Source: Pseudomonas sp. GM41(2012) (GTDB lineage Bacteria; Pseudomonadota; Gammaproteobacteria; Pseudomonadales; Pseudomonadaceae). From it: a stretch of 64,000 nucleotides of DNA. The DNA lies in assembly GCF_000282315.2 (NCBI RefSeq), contig NZ_AKJN02000010.1, forward strand, positions 1-64,000, written 5' to 3'. A model generated the notes under the pieces. It saw only the letters and a program-made list of their open reading frames with translations, had not been told where the DNA came from and made no database searches. Positions within the stretch are counted from its first letter, which is position 1, and each line of letters opens with the position of its first letter. Shown here in pieces: positions 10,980 through 20,329 of this stretch. Position numbers and translations under genes: made by a program.

Positions 10980-12244
10980 GTCTATTCAAGCCGGGTAGCC
11001 GCCCAACCTTGCGCTCGGTCATCGGGCGCGGACATTTGATCGTCGCACTCGTGGCCGTGGCCATGGCCAGCATCTCGCTGACGTTGCTCGGCGTACTGGC
11101 CTTGCGGGTCTATGCCGACCACAACTTGCACTTGATTGCGCGCTCGATCAATTACACCGTCGAAGCGGCGGTGGTGTTCAACGACAAGTCTGCCGCTAGC
11201 GAAGCGTTGGCATTGATTGCGTCCACCGAAGAAGTGGCCGATGCCCAAGTGCTGGACGAGGAAGGCACGTTGCTGGCTCACTGGGAGCAGCCGGAAACGG
11301 GCTTGTTCTCTGATCTCGAAATGCAGATTGCCAAGGCCTTTCTGGAAAAACCGATCAGCATGCCAATCGTCCATCAAGGTCAGGAAGTCGGCAGCATCCA
11401 GCTCACCGGTCATGGGGGCAGCCTGTTGCGATTTTTGCTCAGCGGTCTGGTCGGCATCGTCTTGTGTACCGCCGTCAGTGCCTGGGTGGCGCTCTATCTG
11501 GCACGCCGACAACTTCGCGCAATCACCGGCCCATTGCGCAGCCTGGCGTTCGTGGCTCACGCCGCCCGCAGCGAGCGAGCCTTCGATCAGCGTGTGCCGC
11601 CCGCCGCCATCGCCGAACTCGACAACCTGGGCAATGACTTCAATGCCTTGCTCGATGAGCTCGAATCCTGGCAAACCCACCTGCAAAGCGAAAACGAAAC
11701 CCTGGCCCACCAGGCCAGCCATGACAGCCTCACCGGGTTGCCGAATCGGGCGTTCTTCGAAGGTCGGCTGATTCGAGCGCTGCGTAACGCCAACAAACTC
11801 AACGAGCAAGTGGCGGTGCTGTTTCTCGACAGTGACCGGTTCAAGGAAATCAATGATGGCTTCGGTCATGCCGCTGGCGATGCGGTATTGGTGGCCGTGG
11901 CCAATCGGGTTCGTGCGCAGTTGCGTGAAGATGATCTTGTGGCGCGTTTGGGAGGGGACGAATTTGCCGTCCTGTTGACGCCGCTGCATAAGATCGAGGA
12001 CGCCGAGTGGATTGCCGACAAAATCATCACCAGCATGGAAGTACCGATACCGTTGCCGGGCAATGCCCAGGTGTTGACTTCACTCAGCATCGGCATCGCC
12101 GTGTACCCCGACCATGGGGCCACACCGGGTGCTTTGCTTAACGCCGCCGACGCGGCCATGTACCAAGCCAAGCGCCTTTCCCGAGGCGCACAGCACACGG
12201 CAGGGTCGGAGCACCCTGTCGCCGATGTTCAAACCAGGAGCTAA
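10976..12244 (+). CDS. yfiN: YfiN/TpbB-type membrane diguanylate cyclase
   Basis: YfiN (TpbB) makes cyclic di-GMP, promoting biofilm and reduced motility. The 422-residue protein has transmembrane segments at about residues 20-46 and 150-177 enclosing a periplasmic sensor domain, then a HAMP region (ITGPLRSLAF onward) and a GGDEF domain. The active-site motif GGDEF is at residues 326-330. An RxxD inhibitory-site motif (REDD, 317-320) lies exactly five residues before it, so product inhibition is possible. There is no EAL domain. It lies between yfiR and yfiB, the standard operon order. Confidence 0.95.
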   Translation: MSLFKPGSRPTLRSVIGRGHLIVALVAVAMASISLTLLGVLALRVYADHNLHLIARSINYTVEAAVVFNDKSAASEALALIASTEEVADAQVLDEEGTLLAHWEQPETGLFSDLEMQIAKAFLEKPISMPIVHQGQEVGSIQLTGHGGSLLRFLLSGLVGIVLCTAVSAWVALYLARRQLRAITGPLRSLAFVAHAARSERAFDQRVPPAAIAELDNLGNDFNALLDELESWQTHLQSENETLAHQASHDSLTGLPNRAFFEGRLIRALRNANKLNEQVAVLFLDSDRFKEINDGFGHAAGDAVLVAVANRVRAQLREDDLVARLGGDEFAVLLTPLHKIEDAEWIADKIITSMEVPIPLPGNAQVLTSLSIGIAVYPDHGATPGALLNAADAAMYQAKRLSRGAQHTAGSEHPVADVQTRS

Positions 12245-12249
12245 TTTTT

Positions 12250-12753
12250 GTGTTCTCACTGACCCGGCGTTCCCTGCGATTTTTCACGTTCACCTTATTG
12301 ATGGCCTTGCTGGCATTGACCGGTTGCCAGACGGCGCCGCAAAAAGGCCTGACCCCGGCGCAGGTCGCTGTGCTCAAGCAGCAAGGTTTCGAGTTGACCG
12401 ATGAGGGCTGGGCCTTTGGCCTGTCCGGCAAAGTGCTGTTTGGCAGTGACGACGACAGCCTCAACCCTGCCAGTACCGACATCGTCGAGCGTATCGGCAA
12501 GGCGTTGCTGGGTGTTGGAATAGAGCGAGTGCGGGTCGACGGCCACACCGATACGTCAGGCAAAGAGTCTTACAACGAACAGCTCTCACTGCGCCGCGCA
12601 AAAAGCGTCGGCAAGGTGCTGACCGTTGTCGGGATGAAAGAGCAAAACATCCAGCTGCGCGGCCTCGGCAGCAGTGAACCGGTTACTTCCAACAACACGC
12701 CGGCTGGACGTACCGAGAACCGCCGGGTGTCGATCGTGGTGAGCGCCGACTAA
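12250..12753 (+). CDS. yfiB: YfiB-like OmpA-family outer-membrane lipoprotein
   Basis: YfiB binds peptidoglycan from the outer membrane and sequesters YfiR, which activates YfiN. The 167-residue protein starts with GTG at 12250, with AGGAG about 9 nt upstream. It has a lipoprotein signal peptide with lipobox LTGC (acylated Cys at residue 26) followed by Gln, consistent with outer-membrane sorting. The C-terminal OmpA-like domain contains VDGHTDTSGKESYNEQLSLR and RTENRRVSI. The stop overlaps by four bases with the stop of the convergent LysR gene. Confidence 0.93.
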   Translation: MFSLTRRSLRFFTFTLLMALLALTGCQTAPQKGLTPAQVAVLKQQGFELTDEGWAFGLSGKVLFGSDDDSLNPASTDIVERIGKALLGVGIERVRVDGHTDTSGKESYNEQLSLRRAKSVGKVLTVVGMKEQNIQLRGLGSSEPVTSNNTPAGRTENRRVSIVVSAD

Positions 12754-13697
12754 TCGGCGAACAGGGTCTCCCGACTTTCACCCATCAACAGACCCTGATT
12801 CTTCTCGGTGACCGCGCGGATGTAATCCCACAACAGGGTGATCCGCTTGAGCTTGCGCAGGTCTTCGCGGCAGTACATCCAGAACTGTCGAGTGATGTTG
12901 ATCTCCTCCGGCAACACCGGCAGCAATCGCGGATCCTGGGCCGCCAGGAAGCACGGCAGAATCGCCAGCGACCGCCCTTGCTGTGCGGCCACGAATTGCG
13001 CAATCACACTGGTGCTGCGCAGGTTGGCACTGGCGCCGGGCAACACATTCGCCAGGTACAACAGCTCCGAACTGAACGCCAAATCGTCGACGTAACTAAT
13101 GAATGAATGCTTACCCAAGTCTGCCGGGCGGCGTATCGGTGGGTGCTTGTCGAGATAATCCTGAGTCGCGTAGAGCTGTAATTTGTAGTCGCAGAGTTTG
13201 CAGCAGACGTACGGACCATGCTCCGGGCGCTCCAGGGCGATGACGATGTCCGCTTCGCGCTTGGACAGGCTGATGAAGTGCGGCAGCGGCAGGATGTCCA
13301 CCGAGATTGCCGGGTAGGCGTCGACGAAATGGCTCAGCTGCGGGGTGATGAAAAAGCTGCCGAAGCCTTCGGTGCAGCCCATGCGCACATGCCCGGACAA
13401 GGCAACGCCAGAGCCCGAAACCTGCTCGCAGGCCATGTGCAGCGTGCTTTCAATCGACTCGGCGTAACCCAGCAAGCGCTGGCCTTCGGCGGTCAGGACA
13501 AAACCGCTGGTCCGGGATTTCTCGAACAGCAAAGTGCCCAATGCAGCTTCCAGCGAGCTGATGCGCCGCGACACGGTGGTGTAGTCGACCGCCAGGCGCT
13601 TGGCCGCGGTGCTAGCCTTGCGGGTGCGGGCGACTTCAAGGAAAAACTTGAGGTCATCCCAGTTCAACGAGCCTAAAGACGTGATGTTTTTTTGCAT
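12750..13697 (-). CDS. LysR-family regulator, probably of mmsAB
   Basis: This is a LysR-type transcription factor of 315 residues. The N-terminal helix-turn-helix is visible (LKFFLEVARTRKASTAAKRL, then VDYTTVSRRISSLEAALG), followed by a substrate-binding domain. The ATG at 13697 is preferred because the helix-turn-helix then starts near residue 13, as is normal; an upstream start at 13766 would add 23 residues running into the divergent promoter region. The gene diverges from mmsA over 163 nt, so control of mmsAB is likely by position. That control is inferred: P. aeruginosa mmsAB is controlled by the AraC-type MmsR, whereas a LysR gene occupies the position here. Confidence 0.88.
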   Translation of the reverse strand: MQKNITSLGSLNWDDLKFFLEVARTRKASTAAKRLAVDYTTVSRRISSLEAALGTLLFEKSRTSGFVLTAEGQRLLGYAESIESTLHMACEQVSGSGVALSGHVRMGCTEGFGSFFITPQLSHFVDAYPAISVDILPLPHFISLSKREADIVIALERPEHGPYVCCKLCDYKLQLYATQDYLDKHPPIRRPADLGKHSFISYVDDLAFSSELLYLANVLPGASANLRSTSVIAQFVAAQQGRSLAILPCFLAAQDPRLLPVLPEEINITRQFWMYCREDLRKLKRITLLWDYIRAVTEKNQGLLMGESRETLFAD

Positions 13698-13719
13698 GAT
13701 GGACCGGCTTTTATGTGCG

Positions 13720-13731
13720 TTCTTATTAGAA
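13720..13731. promoter_or_regulatory. Possible LysR-type operator between the LysR gene and mmsA
   Basis: TTCTTATTAGAA is a short dyad in the divergent intergenic region, flanked by ATGTGC and GCACAT arms at a wider spacing. It resembles the T-N11-A type LysR box. A second dyad, CAAGGCGA and TCGCCTTG with a 5-nt spacer, lies at 13792-13812. Which dyad is bound, if either, cannot be decided from sequence alone. Confidence 0.35.
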
Positions 13732-13860
13732 GTTTGCACATCTATACTCCAAAAACAGTCCGACAACCAATTCGCGACGCACGCTTTATCTCAAGGCGAC
13801 TTTCTCGCCTTGGCTCCACAGATAGCTCTCTAAATAAGAACAACGTCCCGGAGACCCAAC

Positions 13861-15387
<1,527 letters not shown>

Positions 15388-15397
15388 GGAGCCGGAC

Positions 15398-16285
15398 ATG
15401 AAAATCGCTTTTATCGGTCTCGGCAACATGGGCGCGCCGATGGCGCGCAACCTGATCAAGGCTGGCCATTCGCTGAACCTGGTCGACCTGAACAAAACTG
15501 TTTTGGCGGAGCTTGAGCAACTGGGCGGCAGCATCAGCGCTTCGGCGCGTGAGGCGGCTCAAGGCGCAGAACTGGTGATCACCATGCTGCCCGCCGCTGT
15601 GCATGTGCGCAGCGTATGGCTAGGTGAAGACGGCGTGCTGGCGGGTATCGCCAAGGGCGTGCCGGCAGTCGATTGCAGCACCATTGATCCGCAGACGGCG
15701 CGTGATGTTGCTGCGGCGGCGGCCAAGCAAGGCGTGGCCATGGCGGATGCGCCGGTGTCGGGCGGTACGGGTGGTGCGGCAGCCGGGACTCTGACGTTTA
15801 TGGTCGGCGCTACCCCTGATCTGTTCGCCACACTGCAACCCGTGCTGGCGCAGATGGGCCGCAACATCGTCCATTGCGGCGAAGTCGGCACCGGGCAAAT
15901 CGCCAAGATCTGCAACAACCTGCTGCTGGCGATCTCGATGGTCGGTGTCAGTGAAGCGATGGCGCTCGGTGATGCACTCGGCATCGACACAACGGTGCTG
16001 GCCGGGATCATCAACAGTTCCACCGGTCGTTGCTGGAGTTCGGAGATGTACAACCCGTGGCCGGGTATCGTCGAAACGGCGCCGGCCTCGCGCGGTTATA
16101 CCGGCGGGTTCGGTGCCGAACTGATGCTCAAGGATCTGGGGCTGGCCACGGAAGCGGCACGTCAGGCGCACCAACCGGTGGTGCTCGGCGCGGTGGCCCA
16201 GCAGTTGTATCAGGCGATGAGCCAGCGTGGGGAAGGTGGCAAGGACTTCTCGGCGATCATCAACAGCTATCGCAAACCCCAATAA
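15398..16285 (+). CDS. mmsB: 3-hydroxyisobutyrate dehydrogenase
   Basis: MmsB oxidises 3-hydroxyisobutyrate to methylmalonate semialdehyde, the substrate of MmsA, with NAD. The 295-residue protein has the Rossmann motif IGLGNMGAPMARNL near residues 5-18, the substrate-binding signature DAPVSGGTGGAAAGTL near 120 and the catalytic lysine in AKICNNLLL at residue 170. It is transcribed with mmsA from the same operon, with a 10-nt gap containing GGAG. Confidence 0.96.
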   Translation: MKIAFIGLGNMGAPMARNLIKAGHSLNLVDLNKTVLAELEQLGGSISASAREAAQGAELVITMLPAAVHVRSVWLGEDGVLAGIAKGVPAVDCSTIDPQTARDVAAAAAKQGVAMADAPVSGGTGGAAAGTLTFMVGATPDLFATLQPVLAQMGRNIVHCGEVGTGQIAKICNNLLLAISMVGVSEAMALGDALGIDTTVLAGIINSSTGRCWSSEMYNPWPGIVETAPASRGYTGGFGAELMLKDLGLATEAARQAHQPVVLGAVAQQLYQAMSQRGEGGKDFSAIINSYRKPQ

Positions 16286-16293
16286 GGGGTTTT
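16274..16293 (+). terminator. mmsAB terminator overlapping the mmsB stop
   Basis: AAACCCC and GGGGTTTT arms surround the mmsB stop codon TAA, which lies in the loop, and the 3' arm ends in a T run. It is short, but it is in the right place for an intrinsic terminator. Confidence 0.6.
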
Positions 16294-16299
16294 CCGGGA

Positions 16300-16423
16300 T
16301 TGTGGCGAGGGGGCTTGCCCCCGTTCGGCGGCGAAGCCGTCGTAAAACCTGCCTACACGGTGTGGCTGAAGGAATGTAGGGAGCGCTACGCACTCCAACG
16401 GGGGTAAACCCCCTCACCACAAA
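16300..16423. repeat. REPIN (paired REP elements), GAGGGGGCTTGCCCCC type
   Basis: The left half reads TGTGGCGAGGGGGCTTGCCC and the right half is its degenerate inverse ending CCCTCACCACAA. A second copy of the same family is at 20958-21075. REP doublets of this kind are abundant in P. fluorescens intergenic regions and are thought to be spread by RAYT transposases; no RAYT gene is in this window. Confidence 0.8.
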
Positions 16424-16463
16424 AGCTCGCTCCCACAGGGGCAGCATGTTCCTATCGACATTT

Positions 16464-16500
16464 ACCGGGAAATCACGTCGGGTGATCTCCCGGTTTTTTT
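16464..16500. terminator. Terminator between mmsB and the cupin gene
   Basis: ACCGGGAAATCAC and GTGATCTCCCGGT form a 13-bp stem with one G-U pair, followed on the plus strand by TTTTTTT. It could end readthrough from mmsB. It sits 4 nt from the stop of the convergent cupin gene. Confidence 0.75.
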
Positions 16501-16503
16501 GCA

Positions 16504-16848
16504 TCAGGCAAACACGAAATACTTGCGCACGGTTTCAACCACTTCCCACGTGCCTTTCATGCCCGGCTCAATGACGAAAATATCACCGGCGCGCAGATGG
16601 ATCGGCTCCTTTCCTTCTGGGGTGATGATGCAGTACCCCTCGCGGAAATCGCAGTATTCCCACTTCACGTATTCCACATACCATTTGCCCGGCGTGCAGA
16701 TCCACGTGCCCATGATTTTGCTGCCGTCTTCGCTGGTGTAGGCGTTGAGGTTGACGGTGTGCGGGTCGCCTTCGAGTTTTTCCCATTTGCAGGCGTCGAG
16801 CACCGGCAGTGGGTGAGTATCGCGAAGAACGGTAATAGGTGCGGTCAT
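16504..16848 (-). CDS. Small cupin-domain protein (DUF861/Cupin_3 type)
   Basis: This 114-residue single cupin barrel resembles the Cupin_3 (DUF861, ureidoglycine-aminohydrolase-like) group, with GTWICTPGKWYVEY, EYCDFREGYCIITPEG and LRAGDIFVIEPGMKGTWEVVE, followed by the usual terminal RKYFV. No particular substrate can be assigned. It is the last of a run of minus-strand genes, after a MerR regulator separated by about 110 nt, so it may have its own promoter. Confidence 0.8.
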   Translation of the reverse strand: MTAPITVLRDTHPLPVLDACKWEKLEGDPHTVNLNAYTSEDGSKIMGTWICTPGKWYVEYVKWEYCDFREGYCIITPEGKEPIHLRAGDIFVIEPGMKGTWEVVETVRKYFVFA

Positions 16849-16957
16849 GTGGACTCCGGGGCAGTGGACTAGAGAACTGAAGTCGCACCCTATAGCGCCC
16901 GTTCACCGGTCAGTTGTCTGTGCTCGACATTGAGCTGTCCAGAAACGCGCATTGCCC

Positions 16958-17329
16958 TCAAAGATTGTTCAGCGGGCAATCGAACCGGCTCTGTTCGAGG
17001 CTGGCTTCGAACTCGACCAATTGCGAATGCTGCTGTGACAGCGCAGCGATCCGTTCGCTGATTTCCTGCTTCTTGGCAGCGATGACCTGATGGGCCAGTT
17101 CCCACGGCATTTGCGGCCCTTGGTGTCCGGCGAAGATCGACTGTAATTCCTTGAGCTTGAAACCCAGCTGTTGCGCGCACTTGATGAAGATCAGCAGGTC
17201 AACGCTTTGCTGGTCATAGACGCGGTATTTTCCCAGCCGCTGAGCGGTAGGCAGCAGGCCGATCGACTCGTAATGGCGGATGCTCTTGATCGTGGTTCCG
17301 GAGCGTTGCGCGGCTTGGCCGATGTACAT
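16958..17329 (-). CDS. MerR-family transcription regulator
   Basis: This 123-residue MerR protein has the N-terminal winged helix MYIGQAAQRSGTTIKSIRHY, then ESIGLLP, and a C-terminal coiled coil. It has a cysteine at the C terminus (FDCPLNNL) and another in the helical linker (KCAQQLGF), but no clear metal-site motif such as CxxC. The ATG at 17329 is used because the MerR domain starts there and AAAAGGG precedes it; the frame stays open to 17419. It begins 46 nt after the end of the quinone-reductase-like gene on the same strand, so the two may be co-transcribed. Confidence 0.9.
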   Translation of the reverse strand: MYIGQAAQRSGTTIKSIRHYESIGLLPTAQRLGKYRVYDQQSVDLLIFIKCAQQLGFKLKELQSIFAGHQGPQMPWELAHQVIAAKKQEISERIAALSQQHSQLVEFEASLEQSRFDCPLNNL

Positions 17330-17375
17330 GGAAAGTCCCTTTTCGCCGTGGTAGCCCGGTGCATTATCGGCAGAC

Positions 17376-17951
17376 TCAGCGGCTGGCGATAGCCTGGGCC
17401 TGCAGCAACCAGGTTTCACGCTGGTCAGCGCTGGAACCGAGAATCGGGCCGAACGTGAGCGTGCGTTGTGGCTCGATGCCGCAGAACGCGAGCGTGGTTT
17501 TGCGTACCTGATGCAATCCAGGCATGCGATAGACCCAGCGGTAATACCAGGGTGGCGTGTCCATGGTCACCAGCAAATGGGCGCTGCGACCGTGCAGGAG
17601 TTTGTCGGGAAAGGCTTTGCCTTCGCGGTATTTGAACGCGAAACCCGGCAGGAACACCCGATCGAAAAAGCCCTTGAGCAACGCCGGAATGCCGCCCCAC
17701 CAGATCGGATAAACCAGCGTCAGGTGCTCGGCCCATAGGATGTCGGTCTGCGCCTGACGCAAGTCGGCTTCCAGTGGCTGGACCTGTTGATAACCTTCAC
17801 GCAGCACCGGGTCAAAGTCCATTGCGCCCAGAATCAACTGGCGCACCTCATGCCCGGCACGCATCGCCGACTGGGCGTAACGCTCGGCGAGTGCGCCGCA
17901 GAAACTGTTGCTCGCCGGATGACCCAGAATCACCAGAATTCGCTTGCCCAT
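17376..17951 (-). CDS. NAD(P)H dehydrogenase (quinone)-like flavoprotein
   Basis: This 191-residue protein belongs to the Flavodoxin_2 family (NQO1/KefF/MdaB relatives). It starts KRILVILGHPASNSFCGALA, which is the FMN/FAD phosphate loop, and continues with LVYPIWWGGIPALLKGFFDRVFLPGFAF, the diagnostic family segment. Such enzymes reduce quinones by two electrons. The ATG at 17951 has AAGGA upstream; an alternative start lies ten codons further up. The gene is flanked on the same strand by a LysR gene and a MerR gene. Confidence 0.88.
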   Translation of the reverse strand: MGKRILVILGHPASNSFCGALAERYAQSAMRAGHEVRQLILGAMDFDPVLREGYQQVQPLEADLRQAQTDILWAEHLTLVYPIWWGGIPALLKGFFDRVFLPGFAFKYREGKAFPDKLLHGRSAHLLVTMDTPPWYYRWVYRMPGLHQVRKTTLAFCGIEPQRTLTFGPILGSSADQRETWLLQAQAIASR

Positions 17952-17997
17952 CGTCTCTGTCCTTGAAGATGAAAAACTCAAGGGTAAAGTCTGCCCC

Positions 17998-18882
17998 TCA
18001 GGGGAGAGTCAAGGCGTGCAGCAACGCCTTGGCGTAACCGGGCAGCGTCTCAAAGTCCCGCGCACAGAGCAGGAGTTTGCGCATGGCCCACGATTCTTGC
18101 AGGGCGAAGCTCTTGAAGGATTGTTCGTCGCGCCAGCGCTCAACCGCTGCGAGGGGCACGATCGCCAGCCCGGCCCCCCGAGCGACCATGCGCATCACAC
18201 CCTCGAAACCGTCGGCACGAATGCGGATTTGCATGCGCGACCCGGTGTGCAGCGCCTGTTCTTCCAGGTACACCGCCAACGCGCTGTTGGCGTTCAGACC
18301 GACATAATCGTGGTGCAAGGTGTCGCTGAAGCTCACGATATCTGAGTGTGCCAAGGGATGATCGCGGGGCATGATCAGCACCAGCGGATCGTCGCGAAAC
18401 GGGCGGGTTTGCAGGTCATCGGTGTCCACGGCGTCAGAGACGATCCCCAGGTCTGCCGCACCTTGGCGCAAGGCGTGGGTGATGCGTGCGCTGGGCAGTT
18501 CTTGCAGATCGATGTCGAGGTTGGGGTGGTCGCGAAGAAAGTCCGCAAGCAACTCCGGCAGGTACTCGGTGATTGCTGTGGTGTTGCACAACAACCGCAC
18601 CTGACCTTTGACGCCGTTGGCGTATTCCGCCAGATCCTGCTGCATGCGTTCGGCTTGTTGCAGCAGGACGCGGGCGTGTTGCGCCAGGGCCTTGCCGGCC
18701 GGGGTCGGGCTGACACCGCGGCGACCTCGCTGCAGGAACTCGATCCCCAACGAAGCCTCCATGGCGCGGATGCGCGCACTTGCCGCTGCCAGGGACAGAT
18801 GACTGCGAGCCGCGCCGGCGGTGATGTTGCCGCTGTCGAGGATGTTCAGGTAAAGGCGCAGGTCGGTCAGGTCGAAGTGCAT
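17998..18882 (-). CDS. LysR-family regulator, divergent from a TauE-type permease
   Basis: The 294-residue LysR regulator has the helix-turn-helix LRLYLNILDSGNITAGAARS followed by LSLAAASARIRAMEASLGIEF, then a periplasmic-binding-like effector domain (VRLLCNTTAITEYLPELL). The ATG at 18882 puts the DNA-binding domain at the N terminus; the frame is open to 18930 but the extra part runs into a REP pair. The divergent neighbour is a TauE/SafE permease and the downstream neighbour is a quinone reductase. LysR genes next to TauE permeases commonly control them, but no effector can be named. Confidence 0.9.
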   Translation of the reverse strand: MHFDLTDLRLYLNILDSGNITAGAARSHLSLAAASARIRAMEASLGIEFLQRGRRGVSPTPAGKALAQHARVLLQQAERMQQDLAEYANGVKGQVRLLCNTTAITEYLPELLADFLRDHPNLDIDLQELPSARITHALRQGAADLGIVSDAVDTDDLQTRPFRDDPLVLIMPRDHPLAHSDIVSFSDTLHHDYVGLNANSALAVYLEEQALHTGSRMQIRIRADGFEGVMRMVARGAGLAIVPLAAVERWRDEQSFKSFALQESWAMRKLLLCARDFETLPGYAKALLHALTLP

Positions 18883-18913
18883 CGTCAGCCTTTGGATGTG
18901 TGTTGTCTGTGCT

Positions 18914-19003
18914 GGCGCCTTCGCGGGCAAGCCTCGCTCCTACATTGGATTTGCGGCGGACTCCGATCCCTTGTAGGAGCAAGGCTTACCCGCGAAGGCG
19001 GCC
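18914..19003. repeat. Inverted REP pair, CTTCGCGGGCAAGCCTCGCT type
   Basis: The arms GCCTTCGCGGGCAAGCCTCG (plus CTCCTACA) at 18917-18944 and the inverse TTGTAGGAGCAAGGCTTACC (plus CGCGAAGGC) at 18971-18999 face each other over about 26 nt. This is the common Pseudomonas REP family. It lies inside the divergent LysR-permease promoter region. Confidence 0.8.
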
Positions 19004-19100
19004 AGTGGCCGCAGCAAAAATTCCAGCCTCTGCCAAAGCAAGAGGCACCCTCAGTATATGGAAGATTTTCAACCGGCCCTTCCAGGCTCACCATAACCCC

Positions 19101-19865
19101 ATGAATACACTCGCCGCGTTCTATCAAAACCTCGGTCTGGCCCTTTCCTTGATGGTCATCGCAACCTTTCTGCTGGCCGGCATGATCAAGGGGGTGATCG
19201 GCCTCGGTCTGCCGACCATCGCGATGGGATTGCTCGGTCTGGCTATGGCGCCGTCGCAGGCTGCCGCGCTGCTGATCATCCCCGCAACGCTCACCAATGT
19301 CTGGCAACTTGCATTCGGCGGGCATCTGCGGGGGTTGATCAAACGGTTGTGGCCAATGCTGCTGGCGATCTTCATCGGCACCGGGGCTGGCACGATGTGG
19401 ATCGGCATGGCCGATGGTCATTGGGTTGTACGGGGATTGGGCGCTGCGCTGTTGCTCTATGCGTTGAGCGGATTGTTCCTGCCGACCTTGCGTGTCGGCC
19501 GTCACACCGAGCGTTGGCTCGGTCCGCTTTGTGGCCTGTTGACGGGCGTCATCACCTCGGCCACCGGCGTCTTCGTGATTCCGGCCGTGCCTTATCTGCA
19601 AGCGTTGGGCTTGAGCAAGGATGAACTGGTGCAGGCGCTGGGTCTGTCGTTCACCGTCTCGACTCTGGCCCTGGCCGCCGGCCTGTTATGGCGCGGCGCG
19701 CTGGGCGGTGGCGAGTTAAGTGCGTCGTTGCTGGCGCTGATCCCGGCGGTGCTCGGCATGTTGCTGGGGCAATGGTTGCGCCAGCGGATCAGCGCCGTGC
19801 TGTTCAAACGTGTGTTCTTCATCGGCCTGGGCGCGCTCGGCGGCCACTTGCTGATCAGCGGGTAG
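19101..19865 (+). CDS. TauE/SafE-family membrane permease
   Basis: The 254-residue integral membrane protein has about eight hydrophobic helices. The family signature appears twice: GMIKGVIGLGLPTIAMGLLG near residue 30 and GLLTGVITSATGVFVIPAVPY near residue 150. The TauE/SafE family exports sulfite or organosulfonates, but substrates vary and none can be assigned here. The ATG at 19101 starts directly before the first helix; a longer frame from 18900 would run through the REP pair. The gene ends 11 nt inside the convergent monooxygenase gene. Confidence 0.87.
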   Translation: MNTLAAFYQNLGLALSLMVIATFLLAGMIKGVIGLGLPTIAMGLLGLAMAPSQAAALLIIPATLTNVWQLAFGGHLRGLIKRLWPMLLAIFIGTGAGTMWIGMADGHWVVRGLGAALLLYALSGLFLPTLRVGRHTERWLGPLCGLLTGVITSATGVFVIPAVPYLQALGLSKDELVQALGLSFTVSTLALAAGLLWRGALGGGELSASLLALIPAVLGMLLGQWLRQRISAVLFKRVFFIGLGALGGHLLISG

Positions 19866-20169
19866 CGGACGACGGGCTGAGCATGTCGATGGCGCGGATA
19901 TCGAAATCCCGTTCCAGGTACTCATCGCGCTGCTCGAGGAATTGTTTCATGTGCGGCAGGTTCGAGTGCACGTCCAAGTGAGCCTGGGACTGCCAGATCT
20001 CGTAGAAGATAAACAGCGTCGGGTCCTGTTTGTCGCGCAACATGTGGTACTCGATGCAACCGGGTTCGGCGCGGCTCGCTTCTACATAACCACTGAAAAA
20101 CGCTTCGAAGGCGTCGGATTTTTCAGGGCGGGTCTTGGCGTGCAGAATGAAGCCTTGCATTTCACTCAT
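19855..20169 (-). CDS. Antibiotic-biosynthesis-monooxygenase-domain protein (YgiN-like)
   Basis: This 104-residue ferredoxin-like-fold protein is of the ABM family. Key parts are FILHAKTRPEKSDAFEAFF, SRAEPGCIEYHMLRDKQDPT, LFIFYEIWQSQAHLDVHSN and LPHMKQFLE. E. coli YgiN, a quinol monooxygenase, is encoded beside mdaB; here an MdaB-like gene lies directly divergent, 160 nt away, which supports a quinone-linked role by context only. The ATG at 20169 has a strong GAGGAG site. The 3' end overlaps the permease gene by 11 nt. Confidence 0.82.
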   Translation of the reverse strand: MSEMQGFILHAKTRPEKSDAFEAFFSGYVEASRAEPGCIEYHMLRDKQDPTLFIFYEIWQSQAHLDVHSNLPHMKQFLEQRDEYLERDFDIRAIDMLSPSSATR

Positions 20170-20329
20170 CAGAAATCTCCTCAAGTTCAGAATCGGCGCA
20201 AGTCTATGGCAACAATCGGCTGTCGATTCGTGCGTATAGGTCAAATGAATTTTGTGAATTCAGCGCTTATTCCGCGTGAGGCAGATCGCTACTCTGCCGC
20301 CATCGAATTCCAGCCTTCCGAGACTTCCC

